In this document: piece after piece, positions 7,193 to 14,927 of the stretch | Numbering within the stretch: the first letter of the stretch is position 1 | How the letters are laid out: every line of letters starts with the position of its first letter | Assembly (NCBI GenBank): GCA_910585405.1 | Contig: CAJUDO010000040.1 | Span: 1-22,699, forward strand | Reading direction: 5' to 3' | Source: an uncultured Peptococcaceae bacterium | GTDB taxonomy: Bacteria > Bacillota > Peptococcia > Peptococcales > Peptococcaceae | DNA: 22,699 bases | Notes under the pieces: model-generated | What the model saw: the letters and a program-made list of their open reading frames with translations, nothing else | What the model was told of the DNA's origin: nothing | Databases searched by the model: none | Program-made: the position numbers and the translations under genes

Positions 7193-8938
7193 ATGAGAAA
7201 GAAGACAAAGATTGTGTGCACCATTGGTCCAGCCAGTGAATCCATTGAAGTCTTAGTGCAGCTGTTAAAGCATGGCATGAACGTGGCCCGGCTTAATTTT
7301 TCCCATGGCACCCACGATGAACATGCCGCGCGTATCGCAAATATTCGCAAGGCTTCCCGACTGACCGGAATTCCGGTGGCTATTATGCTGGACACGAAAG
7401 GGCCGGAGGTGCGCACTGGCATGCTGGAAAACGGCGCAGTGCAGCTGGAAGCAGGGCAGGAGGTATGTCTGACTACAGAGGTCATCACTGGAACGGCACA
7501 ACGTTTTACCATCAATTATGCGGGGATTATCGAGGATTTGCATGTGGGTGACGAAATTCTTCTGGACGATGGTCTGATTCGCTTGGAAGTGTTAGAACTG
7601 GCGGCGCCGGACATTCGCTGCCGTGTCTGTAACAGCGGGTGGTTGAGCAATCGCAAGGGTGTCAATATTCCCGGTGTGGCCTTGAATTTACCGGCGGTAG
7701 GCGCACAGGATTATGAAGATTTGCTTTTTGGCATTGCGCAGCAGATAGATTTTATTGCAGCCTCTTTTGTGCGCAGTGCTGATGATATCATGCAGATTCG
7801 TCAGATATTAGAGGAGCACGACGCGGACATTCATATTATAGCTAAAATTGAAAACGGGCAGGGCGTCGAGCATATAGAGGAAATTCTGACTGTTTCGGAC
7901 GGGCTGATGGTGGCGCGGGGCGACTTAGGCGTAGAAGTGCCTACAGAGCAGGTGCCACTATTGCAGAAGATGATGATTCGCAAATGTAATATAGCAGGAA
8001 AGCCGGTTATCACGGCAACGCAGATGTTGGATTCTATGATACGTAATCCCCGTCCTACCAGAGCAGAAGCCAATGATGTCGCCAACGCTATTTTTGATGG
8101 CACCGATGCTGTCATGCTTTCGGGAGAAACTGCAGCAGGCAGTTATCCTGTGGAAGCGGTGCAAACGATGGCGCGCATTGTCAAAACTACGGAGGAGGCC
8201 CTGAAACAACGGGAACTGCAGCCTTTGGAAGCTGGTCAAAAGCATATTACCGATGCCATTGGTTATGCGACCTGTACCATAGCTGCCAGCTTGGAGGCAA
8301 AAGCAATTATTACCGCCACAGAATCTGGTTCTACTGCGTGTAAGGTTTCCAAATATCGACCGGCGGCAGATATTTTGGCAGTTACCAGCAAGGAAAAGAC
8401 CTTGCGCAAATTGTTACTCATGTGGGGCGTTACGCCCATTTTGGGGGAATCGGTTACCAACACCGACGATATGCTGCAAGGTTCTGTGCTGCGCTGTGCG
8501 GAACAGCAATTGATTCATGACGGAGATGTGGTCGTACTGACGGCGGGCGTACCGGTAGGTATTTCAGGAACCACCAATCTTATCAAGGTGGAAGTAGTAG
8601 GAAAAAGACTGACGAAAGGTAAAGGTGTCGGTACAGGCTCTGTTGTCGGTTATGTGCGTATCATCCATACACCTGAAGATTTGACGAAAGTGACTGAGAA
8701 TGAAATTTTAGTGACGAAAGAAACAGACAGTACGTATTTGCAGGCAATTCAGAGGGCGAAAGCTGTGGTGACCGAAAAGGACGGGATGACCTCCCATGGG
8801 GCGATCACTGCTTTGGGCATGAATAAACCGATTATTGTGGGTGCTGAGGCGATCACTGCATTGGTGCAGAATGGGCAGTTAATTACGCTGGAACTTGACA
8901 CAGGAATGATTTATGAAGGGCAGACAGGGATTCAATGA
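7193..8938 (+). CDS. pyk: Pyruvate kinase with C-terminal PEP-utiliser domain
   Basis: Converts phosphoenolpyruvate and ADP to pyruvate and ATP in glycolysis. It is 581 residues, about 100 longer than the E. coli type. The catalytic barrel shows KTKIVCTIGPAS, NFSHG, KIENGQGVEHIEEIL and MVARGDLGVEVP; the lid domain and the regulatory C domain (ESGSTACKVSKYRP, SVTNTDDML) follow. Residues from about 480 form a swivelling-type domain with TSHGAI at 533-538, the motif that carries the phospho-histidine in PTS enzyme I and PPDK. This arrangement is known from Bacillus pyruvate kinases, where it is not required for basic catalysis. ATG 7193 and TTG 7190 are both possible starts behind AAGGAG; the ATG matches family N-termini. 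Its stop TGA overlaps an ATG, but the next gene probably starts at 8950. Confidence 0.96.
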   Translation: MRKKTKIVCTIGPASESIEVLVQLLKHGMNVARLNFSHGTHDEHAARIANIRKASRLTGIPVAIMLDTKGPEVRTGMLENGAVQLEAGQEVCLTTEVITGTAQRFTINYAGIIEDLHVGDEILLDDGLIRLEVLELAAPDIRCRVCNSGWLSNRKGVNIPGVALNLPAVGAQDYEDLLFGIAQQIDFIAASFVRSADDIMQIRQILEEHDADIHIIAKIENGQGVEHIEEILTVSDGLMVARGDLGVEVPTEQVPLLQKMMIRKCNIAGKPVITATQMLDSMIRNPRPTRAEANDVANAIFDGTDAVMLSGETAAGSYPVEAVQTMARIVKTTEEALKQRELQPLEAGQKHITDAIGYATCTIAASLEAKAIITATESGSTACKVSKYRPAADILAVTSKEKTLRKLLLMWGVTPILGESVTNTDDMLQGSVLRCAEQQLIHDGDVVVLTAGVPVGISGTTNLIKVEVVGKRLTKGKGVGTGSVVGYVRIIHTPEDLTKVTENEILVTKETDSTYLQAIQRAKAVVTEKDGMTSHGAITALGMNKPIIVGAEAITALVQNGQLITLELDTGMIYEGQTGIQ

Positions 8939-8949
8939 GGGGGCGCAAG

Positions 8950-9684
8950 ATGACAGACTTATATGATCGCACACGGTTGCTAATTGGGCAGGAAGGGATT
9001 GCACGGTTAAAGCAATCCCATGTATTTTTGGCCGGTGTAGGCGGTGTAGGTTCTTTTGCGGCAGAAGCACTGGCACGAGCCGGTGTGGGGACATTGACAT
9101 TGCTGGATCATGACCACATTGACATTACCAATCTGAATCGCCAATTGCACGCTACGCAGGATACAGTTGGACAGTTGAAGGTAGAGGTAATGGCGCAGCG
9201 AATTGCCTCTATCAATCCGGAAATTCAGGTCCATTGCCTTCCAGAGTTTCTTTTGCCTGACAATGTTGCTGATATTTTAGACGGAGAATGCTATCAATAT
9301 ATGATTGACGCGGTTGATACTGTGACTGCTAAGCTGGCGTTAATCTGCTATGCGAGAGAACAGCGGATTCCGGTAATCAGCAGTATGGGTACTGCCAATA
9401 AGTTGGATGCCAGTAAATTTGTAATTGCAGACATCAGTAAGACACATACCTGTCCGCTGGCCCGGGTCATGCGCAAGGAATTGAAAAACAGAGGAATTAC
9501 CAACGGCGTGGAGGTGCTTTACTCTACTGCCCAGCCTGTATATCAACCTGTAACGGGTGAAACCGGAAAAAAAACGGTTCCCGGTAGTATTTCCTATGTA
9601 CCTGCAGTAGCTGGATTGCTATTGGCGGGGCATGTGATTCAACAGCTATTGGCGGAAAACGGACATGGAGAGACATGTATTTGA
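8950..9684 (+). CDS. tcdA: tRNA threonylcarbamoyladenosine dehydratase (TcdA, ThiF/E1-like)
   Basis: E1-like ATP-dependent enzyme that cyclises t6A37 in tRNA to ct6A. The 244-residue protein begins MTDLYDRTRLLIGQEGIARL and has the Rossmann ATP-binding loop GVGGVGSFAAEALARAGVG. Then come LLDHDHIDITNLNRQ (the adenylation signature DxxxxxNLNRQ) and YMIDAVDTVTAKLALI, typical of the TcdA/YgdL branch rather than ThiF or MoeB. ATG 8950 has a GGGGG RBS 6 bases upstream; an in-frame ATG at 8935 overlaps the pyk stop and is less likely. It is tightly linked to pyk. A weak hairpin with a T run follows at 9702-9731. Confidence 0.9.
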   Translation: MTDLYDRTRLLIGQEGIARLKQSHVFLAGVGGVGSFAAEALARAGVGTLTLLDHDHIDITNLNRQLHATQDTVGQLKVEVMAQRIASINPEIQVHCLPEFLLPDNVADILDGECYQYMIDAVDTVTAKLALICYAREQRIPVISSMGTANKLDASKFVIADISKTHTCPLARVMRKELKNRGITNGVEVLYSTAQPVYQPVTGETGKKTVPGSISYVPAVAGLLLAGHVIQQLLAENGHGETCI

Positions 9685-9701
9685 GCGAAATTCTTTTATA
9701 T

Positions 9702-9731
9702 AAATTCCTAAAATTTAGAGGAAATTTTTTT
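9702..9731 (+). terminator. Weak intrinsic terminator after tcdA
   Basis: AAATTCCT (9702-9709) can pair with AGGAAATTT (from 9719) with one bulged base, and a run of seven T follows. The stem is AT-rich, so termination is probably partial. It ends the ytoI-tcdA run just before the trxA promoter. Confidence 0.45.
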
Positions 9732-9759
9732 GTGAAGACGAAAAAATGCGGATTGGCAA

Positions 9760-9788
9760 TTGACTTTTGTGCTGCTATTTTGTAAACT
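9760..9788 (+). promoter_or_regulatory. Promoter of trxA
   Basis: TTGACT (9760-9765), 17 bases, then TAAACT (9783-9788), about 50 bases before the trxA ATG, whose RBS is GGGAGG. No regulator operator is obvious. Confidence 0.6.
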
Positions 9789-9837
9789 ATATAACAGTTG
9801 AATTTTGAAGTGATTCATATCATGGGAGGTTTTTATT

Positions 9838-10161
9838 ATGGCAAATGCGAATATTGTAATGTTGACAGAGGACAATTTCCGTGCAGAAGTTCTGCAGTCT
9901 GACAAACCAGTACTGGTAGACTTCTGGGCAGCATGGTGCGGTCCCTGTAAAATGATTGCTCCGCTGATTGATGAATTGGCAGACGATTATGTAGGCAAAG
10001 CAAAAGTTTGCAAATTGAATGTAGACGACTGTGGAAGAATTGCTCAGTCTTATGGCGTAATGAGCATTCCAACTTTAATTGTATTCAAAAATGGTCAGGA
10101 AGCAAACAGAATCGTTGGTTTCCGTCCTAAAGCTGAAATTGCAAAATTGCTGGAAGGCTAA
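9838..10161 (+). CDS. trxA: Thioredoxin
   Basis: Small cytoplasmic disulfide reductase of 107 residues, the standard length. The redox motif WCGPC is at residues 33-37 within VDFWAAWCGPCKMIAP; the cis-proline loop is MSIPTL, and a C-terminal GF and helix follow. The RBS GGGAGG sits 8-10 bases before the ATG. It has its own promoter and a strong terminator, so it is a single-gene unit. No thioredoxin reductase is adjacent. Confidence 0.97.
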   Translation: MANANIVMLTEDNFRAEVLQSDKPVLVDFWAAWCGPCKMIAPLIDELADDYVGKAKVCKLNVDDCGRIAQSYGVMSIPTLIVFKNGQEANRIVGFRPKAEIAKLLEG

Positions 10162-10179
10162 TTGCATATATGGCCATTT

Positions 10180-10203
10180 ACGGACCCTAGTGGTCCGTTT
10201 TTT
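10180..10203 (+). terminator. Intrinsic terminator of trxA
   Basis: Perfect 7-bp stem ACGGACC (10180-10186), loop CTAGT, GGTCCGT (10192-10198), followed by a run of six T from 10198. It lies 19 bases after the trxA stop. Confidence 0.92.
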
Positions 10204-10276
10204 CTTGGAATGGAATTACTTGTTCTGAGAGGAAGTAATGTAAAAAGACATCATGGGAGAAGGATGAAGTTGAAAT

Positions 10277-11191
10277 ATGGAAGAACTGTTAGTAAAATCA
10301 GCAGGTTTTATGCTGTTAATCGCCTTAGGGTTTGCTGGAAAAAAAGTTGGACTGTTTCATCCAGAGGATCGTTTTGTACTGAGTAAAATTATGATTTATA
10401 TTACCATGCCTTGTCTGTTCATCAGTTTTTTTGAAGATTTTACACCGTCGTCAACATTGTTTTTAATGTTTGTACTGGGTATTATAGTAAATCTTATTTT
10501 ATGTTACATTGGCTTGTTTTTTGCCCGTCATAAAAACGGTACGGAAAAGGCACTCTACATGCTCAATTGCTCAGGACATAATGTAGGTGCCTACGCGACA
10601 CCTATCATTGCCACAATTTTTCCGCCTGCAGCAGTGATTGCCACCAGTATGTATGATATTGGCAACAGCATTATGGCGGCTGGCGGTGTGTATGCCCTGG
10701 CAGCTCGTTACACAGACAGGGAGCATGCAATGCATTGGGATTTATTTTTCCGGCGATTGTTTTCTTCTGTCCCTTTTGATACCTACCTGATCATGCTAGT
10801 GCTTTCTCTTTTGGGCGTGCATTTTCCCGCGGCGGTGTATGAGGTAACAGGCATGATCGGTGCGCCTACCATTATTCTTACGATGATTATGCTGGGCATT
10901 ACCTTTGATGTGGATATTGATAAACATGATTTAAGCAATATTCTGATGATTTTGGGGATTCGTATCTTTGGCGCTTTGGTGATTGGTACATGTATCTGGT
11001 TCTTTTTGCCATTGACGCAGCTGGAAAAAATGGTTATATATCTGATTTTGTTTGCACCCATTACCAGTCTGACACCGAATTTTTGCAGCCGTTGCGGCTG
11101 TAAGCCGTCAGTGTATGGTGCGTTGAGCTCGATCACGGTACCTATCAGTCTAGTGGCAATTAATGTATTGATGTTGTTTTTTGGTTCATAA
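10277..11191 (+). CDS. AEC-family (auxin efflux carrier-like) permease
   Basis: An integral membrane protein of 304 residues with about ten hydrophobic segments spread evenly along it, e.g. FMLLIALGFAGKKVG near the N-terminus and ISLVAINVLMLFFG at the C-terminus. The family pattern is clear: an N-terminal half with an LFHPEDR-type loop, and the conserved NCSGHNVGAYATPI and YDIGNSIMAAGG region in the middle, where substrate-lining Asn/Gly residues of the AEC/BART fold lie. Bacterial members export or import organic acids such as malate or malonate; the substrate here cannot be read from sequence. ATG 10277 follows AGAAGGATGAAG. It stands alone between the trxA terminator and the prenyl synthase genes. 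Confidence 0.85.
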   Translation: MEELLVKSAGFMLLIALGFAGKKVGLFHPEDRFVLSKIMIYITMPCLFISFFEDFTPSSTLFLMFVLGIIVNLILCYIGLFFARHKNGTEKALYMLNCSGHNVGAYATPIIATIFPPAAVIATSMYDIGNSIMAAGGVYALAARYTDREHAMHWDLFFRRLFSSVPFDTYLIMLVLSLLGVHFPAAVYEVTGMIGAPTIILTMIMLGITFDVDIDKHDLSNILMILGIRIFGALVIGTCIWFFLPLTQLEKMVIYLILFAPITSLTPNFCSRCGCKPSVYGALSSITVPISLVAINVLMLFFGS

Positions 11192-11252
11192 GGTAAGTGT
11201 GATTACTTAGACAACAAAAAACAAGATAACATTGTGCTGAAAAAGTAAAATG

Positions 11253-11284
11253 TTCGACGCAAAGAACTGCTTTTTTGCGTCGAA
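11253..11284. other. Long perfect hairpin after the AEC permease
   Basis: TTCGACGCAAA (11253-11263) and TTTGCGTCGAA (11274-11284) form an 11-bp perfect stem with a 10-base loop. The T run lies inside the loop and 3' arm, and the stem is followed by AAACAAAAGG rather than T on the plus strand. It is therefore not a textbook terminator, although it may still stop transcripts from the permease gene or serve as a protein-binding dyad. Confidence 0.5.
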
Positions 11285-11369
11285 AAACAAAAGGTTTTGA
11301 TAAAATATGATAAATAAAAGAAATTTCATGATTATTAGAAATCTAAGTGTATTTTTTTTATAACAAATA

Positions 11370-11378
11370 TGCTAAAAT
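11370..11378 (+). promoter_or_regulatory. Extended -10 promoter ahead of the prenyl synthase/heme block
   Basis: TGCTAAAAT is an extended -10 element (TG-N-TAAAAT) in an AT-rich region about 55 bases before the first gene of the block. The -35 region is only a T-rich stretch. No other strong promoter is seen until the hemB-hemL interval, so this may drive much of the block. Confidence 0.4.
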
Positions 11379-11431
11379 GAAAAATTATAGAGATTATAGA
11401 GAAAAGGGTTAATGAATTTGGGGTGATTCGT

Positions 11432-12031
11432 TTGCAAACTTTAATTTCAGCCTTGCGGGTGAAAGATACAACGATATTTGAATTATTAGAACAAGAATTT
11501 TATTATGGGGATTTTATCTTTTTTCCACAGCTGACAGCACATTTGGGACGAATTGCAAATATAAATGCTAAGCTTGTGAAAGAAGTGGGCATTCTTTCTG
11601 AGCTGGTGTATCTGTATGCGAAAATTCACGGTTCTATTTCCGCTGAAAGGACAAGAAATGAAAAGTTTAGCAAGACAGTGCAGATGCCTGTTTTGCTGGG
11701 AGATTTATTCTTAGGAAAATTTTATAAAACATTGCACGAATATGCTAGGGAAGATACGTTGACCATCTACTTGGAATTTATGAAAGAACTGAACCGAGAG
11801 CGAATCGGGCAACTGGAACAGTCTTCTGGGAAAATTTTCAACTGGATTGCGCTGCTGATAGAGACAACAGTGAATGTATTGTGCATGTTAGCGGAAAGTA
11901 CCGCGGAAGAGAGAAATATATTGTATCATGCAGCACAGAATTTCAGAGAAGAATATGACACGATTTTTCATGAAGAAAGAATTACAGGACTGTCGGCACT
12001 GGAACGGCGTTTGCAGGCAGAGCTGTACTAG
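11432..12031 (+). CDS. Catalytically degenerate polyprenyl-diphosphate-synthase-like protein (HepS-like small subunit candidate)
   Basis: I infer an all-helical protein of about 199 residues, related to the catalytic synthase encoded immediately downstream. By eye the two align over the core: ELVYLYAKIHGSI here faces EMIHMASLIHDDVVD there, LLGDLFLGKFY faces YVGDYVLTRAI, and IALLIET...AESTAEE faces TALLMAT...ASGASEE. The first Asp-rich motif DDVVD is replaced by GSISA and the second Asp motif is absent, so it cannot bind the Mg-diphosphate pair. In known two-component synthases (HepS/HepT of Bacillus) a non-catalytic partner sets product chain length, and that is the likely role. TTG 11432 is chosen because GGGGTGAT, a near-perfect anti-SD match, lies just upstream; GTG 11423 is the alternative. 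It is 11 bases ahead of the synthase gene. Confidence 0.7.
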   Translation: MQTLISALRVKDTTIFELLEQEFYYGDFIFFPQLTAHLGRIANINAKLVKEVGILSELVYLYAKIHGSISAERTRNEKFSKTVQMPVLLGDLFLGKFYKTLHEYAREDTLTIYLEFMKELNRERIGQLEQSSGKIFNWIALLIETTVNVLCMLAESTAEERNILYHAAQNFREEYDTIFHEERITGLSALERRLQAELY

Positions 12032-12042
12032 GAGATAAAGAT

Positions 12043-13017
12043 ATGCTTAAATTTTTTGAAGTACATGAAATGAAAGAGCAATTGGGAGATGTGGAAGCTT
12101 ATCTGGAGAATACAGTGGGACACCTTCCGTCTCCGACGCGGGAACGGGCTTTGAATATATTGCGTGCTGGCGGAAAACGGGTGCGTCCAGCTTTTGCAAT
12201 TATGACGGCTAGTATGTTCGGTACAGAAAAAGAAATTATACCGTTGGCAGCAGCGTTGGAAATGATTCACATGGCATCTTTGATTCATGACGACGTAGTG
12301 GATCAGGCGGATACGCGCAGAGGAAAAGGAACTATTAATGCGCTCTATGGAGATGGTTATGCTGTTTATGTGGGCGATTATGTATTAACCCGTGCTATTG
12401 AAATTGTCCGTCAACAGCCTAACAGCAACCGCTTATTACAAATTATGGCGGATTTGAGTATAGAAATGAGCCTGGGGGAAGTAGAACAGTTGCGTTCTGC
12501 CTTTGATATAAAACAGACAGTGGAAGACTACAATTACCGAATTGACCGGAAAACAGCCTTGCTGATGGCGACTAGCTGTCAGGCAGCCGCGGTTGCTTCC
12601 GGTGCTTCGGAGGAAGAGATTGATATCTTTTACAAGATTGGGTATAATCTTGGTATGGAATTTCAAATACGTGATGATATTTTGGATATGCGCAGCAATA
12701 CAAAGAAGTTGGGCAAACCCGCAGGCAGTGATTTGGCCCATGGAATTATGACATTGCCTACAATATTGGTATTACAGCAGGATTTTGCGGAAAAAGAAGA
12801 ACTGCTGCAGTTAATTGAAAATCGTTTTTCCGGCGGACAAACTGAGGTGGAACGTGCTATCGCCATTATAATCAAGCAGGGTGGTTTAGAAGAGGCGTCT
12901 GTTTATGCAGATGGCTATCTGGCCCAGGCAAAAGCGTATATCAGCCAATTGCCGGATTTCAAGCGAAAAAAGATGTTGTTGAGCGGTGTCGATTATTTTA
13001 AAGAAAGGACTTTTTAA
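12043..13017 (+). CDS. Polyprenyl diphosphate synthase, catalytic subunit (HepT/IspB-like)
   Basis: A trans-prenyltransferase of 324 residues that condenses isopentenyl diphosphate units into a long-chain polyprenyl diphosphate, usually the side chain of menaquinone. It has GGKRVRP near 43-49, the first Asp-rich motif DDVVD at 83-87, and the second motif RDDILD with Asp211, 212 and 215. TALLMATSCQAAAVASG is the usual helix bearing KT. The small-residue region before the first motif suits a long product, but the chain length cannot be read exactly. ATG 12043 follows AGGAG. It is paired with a degenerate homologue upstream, and the precorrin-2 dehydrogenase gene begins 1 base after its stop. 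Confidence 0.92.
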   Translation: MLKFFEVHEMKEQLGDVEAYLENTVGHLPSPTRERALNILRAGGKRVRPAFAIMTASMFGTEKEIIPLAAALEMIHMASLIHDDVVDQADTRRGKGTINALYGDGYAVYVGDYVLTRAIEIVRQQPNSNRLLQIMADLSIEMSLGEVEQLRSAFDIKQTVEDYNYRIDRKTALLMATSCQAAAVASGASEEEIDIFYKIGYNLGMEFQIRDDILDMRSNTKKLGKPAGSDLAHGIMTLPTILVLQQDFAEKEELLQLIENRFSGGQTEVERAIAIIIKQGGLEEASVYADGYLAQAKAYISQLPDFKRKKMLLSGVDYFKERTF

Positions 13018-13018
13018 T

Positions 13019-13654
13019 ATGAATTGTACTTATCCAGTAGCATTAAATTTACGTGGAAAATTTTGTACTGTTGTGGGTGGCGGTGAGGTTGCTCTGCGCA
13101 AAGTAAAAAGCCTTTTGGCTCAGGGTGCGGAGGTTACCGTGATTAGTCCTCAATTGCATCAAGAGCTTTCTGCCATGCAAAGTCAATTTGTCTGGATGAA
13201 AAGTCCTTATAAAGAAGGACAACTCACAGGCAGCTTTTTAGTGATTGCAGCTACCAATGATCGAGCTGTAAATCATGAGGTTGCTCTCTGGTGTGATGAA
13301 AATCAAATATTGGTAAACGTGGTAGACAGCTTGCAGGACAGCAGTTTTATTGTAAATTCTGCTGTGCGCAGAGGCGATTTGCTTTTAACAGTTTCTACCA
13401 GCGGCATCAGCCCGGCGTTATCCAGACAGATCCGTTTACAGCTAGAGGAACAGTTTGGGCCAGAATATGGTCAGCTTTTGGAAATACTGGCAAAAACACG
13501 TCAGGAAGCGATGACAGCGATTACCGACAATGCAAAACGGCGAGAATTCCTGCAAAGTTTAGCGGAATTGCCTTTGCTGGAAGTGCTGCAGCAAGAGGGA
13601 ACAGAAGAAGCACAAAAAAGGGTGAAATCATGTCTATCATCTTACTCGGGCTAA
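13019..13654 (+). CDS. Precorrin-2 dehydrogenase (siroheme synthase N-terminal type)
   Basis: NAD-dependent oxidation of precorrin-2 to sirohydrochlorin; some homologues also insert iron to give siroheme. The 211-residue protein starts MNCTYPVALNLRGKFCTVVG. It has the NAD-binding loop VGGGEVALRKVKSLL, then AEVTVISP, the ATND segment and LLLTVSTSGISPALSRQIR. This is the CysG-N/Met8 type without a fused methyltransferase, which is supplied by the cobA-hemD fusion downstream. ATG 13019 has AAAGGA 9 bases upstream. The last 25 bases overlap the start of hemA in another frame, so translation is probably coupled. Confidence 0.9.
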   Translation: MNCTYPVALNLRGKFCTVVGGGEVALRKVKSLLAQGAEVTVISPQLHQELSAMQSQFVWMKSPYKEGQLTGSFLVIAATNDRAVNHEVALWCDENQILVNVVDSLQDSSFIVNSAVRRGDLLLTVSTSGISPALSRQIRLQLEEQFGPEYGQLLEILAKTRQEAMTAITDNAKRREFLQSLAELPLLEVLQQEGTEEAQKRVKSCLSSYSG

Positions 13655-14910
13655 ACTATAAAAGCGCTTCAGTAGAAATACGGGAAAAGGTATCCATTTC
13701 TAAAACGAATATTCAGCGCAGTGCCGACACTCTGCAGAAAATTGACAACCTGGATGGGATTGTCATTTTGTCTACCTGCAATCGTACAGAGTTTTATTTA
13801 GATGCAACATCGGATCAAAAGGCGCTGGATGCTTTGCTGGCTTTTATCAGCGGCTACAGTGGTTGCGCTGTAGATTTGCTGAGACAGCATATGTACGTGA
13901 TGAAGGGACGTACAGCGGTGGAACATTTGTTTACGGTAGCGGCGGGCTTGGATTCTATGATTTTGGGTGAAAGTCAAATTCAGGGACAGGTGCAGGATGC
14001 TTACAATTATGCGTTGGAGTATAATCTGTCCGATAATGTACTCAATACCCTTTTTATGAGTGCACTGACGTTGGGTAAACGGGTACGCACGGAAACCTAT
14101 ATCGATCGCCAGGCTGTTTCTATCAGCTCTGCAGCAGTGGAGCTGGCAAAACAGAAGCTGGGGACGTTGGAGGATAAGACGGTACTAATTGTAGGTGCGG
14201 GGGATACCAGTGAGCTGGCGGCGCGTCATTTGGTGAGCAACGGAATTCGCGGTGTAATTGTCGCCAATCGTACCTTTGATAGAGCACAGCGTCTGGCAGA
14301 TGAATTTGGAGGTAAAGCGGTGCGTTTAGATCATTTCGGCGCTTATTTGAGCGATGCCGATATCGTGATCAGCTGCACGGCATCGCCTAAATATATTATT
14401 GAGAAAAAGGACATCGCTTTGTTGGTAAGCCAGCGGACAAAACCACTGCTTTTCATGGATATTGCGGTGCCACGGGATATCGAGCCTGCTGTAGCGGAAC
14501 TGGACAATGTTTTTTTATATGATATTGACGATATGCAGAATGTTGTCGCACAAAATTTAGAAGGACGGCAAAAGGAAGCGGTAAAGGCTCGGCAGATTGT
14601 GGAGGAAGAAGTGGAGAATTTCTTTTTCTGGTTGGATTCTCTTCTGGTAGTGCCGACTATTATAAAATTGCGGGAGCAGGCAGAGCAAATCAAGAAAAAA
14701 GAAGTGGAAAAGGCGCTGCGCCGGATTGACAATGTCACACCACGGGAAAAGAAGATTGTGGAGCAACTGGCACATTCCATTGTCAGTCAATGGCTGCACA
14801 AGCCTATGTATAATCTGCGATATTTGGCCGGAAGTCATGCTGATCGTATAGATTGTTATATGCAGGCTATGGATGATTTGTTCGGTCTGTCCTCTGGAGA
14901 TGAAAAATAG
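13630..14910 (+). CDS. hemA: Glutamyl-tRNA reductase (HemA)
   Basis: First committed step of C5 tetrapyrrole synthesis: NADPH reduces glutamyl-tRNA to glutamate-1-semialdehyde. The length of 426 residues is usual. The catalytic cysteine is Cys50 in LSTCNRTEFYL. AGLDSMILGESQIQGQV is the family signature, and the NADPH domain has LIVGAGDTSELAARHL. The C-terminal long-helix dimerisation domain includes REQAEQIKKKEVEKALRRI. The start overlaps the preceding gene by 25 bases, with AAGGGTGAA as RBS. It supplies the substrate of HemL at the far end of the block. No HemX-like membrane partner is seen next to it. Confidence 0.96.
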   Translation: MSIILLGLNYKSASVEIREKVSISKTNIQRSADTLQKIDNLDGIVILSTCNRTEFYLDATSDQKALDALLAFISGYSGCAVDLLRQHMYVMKGRTAVEHLFTVAAGLDSMILGESQIQGQVQDAYNYALEYNLSDNVLNTLFMSALTLGKRVRTETYIDRQAVSISSAAVELAKQKLGTLEDKTVLIVGAGDTSELAARHLVSNGIRGVIVANRTFDRAQRLADEFGGKAVRLDHFGAYLSDADIVISCTASPKYIIEKKDIALLVSQRTKPLLFMDIAVPRDIEPAVAELDNVFLYDIDDMQNVVAQNLEGRQKEAVKARQIVEEEVENFFFWLDSLLVVPTIIKLREQAEQIKKKEVEKALRRIDNVTPREKKIVEQLAHSIVSQWLHKPMYNLRYLAGSHADRIDCYMQAMDDLFGLSSGDEK

Positions 14911-14927
14911 AAAGCAGGCGTTTGAAG

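Noticed and set aside
7190..8938. Pyruvate kinase C-terminal extension as a novel fusion
   Set aside because: The TSHGAI-type swivelling domain on Firmicute pyruvate kinases is already well known.
14343..14780. 145-codon minus-strand frame inside hemA
   Set aside because: Ser/Phe-rich reverse shadow of a well-supported hemA; no RBS or domain.
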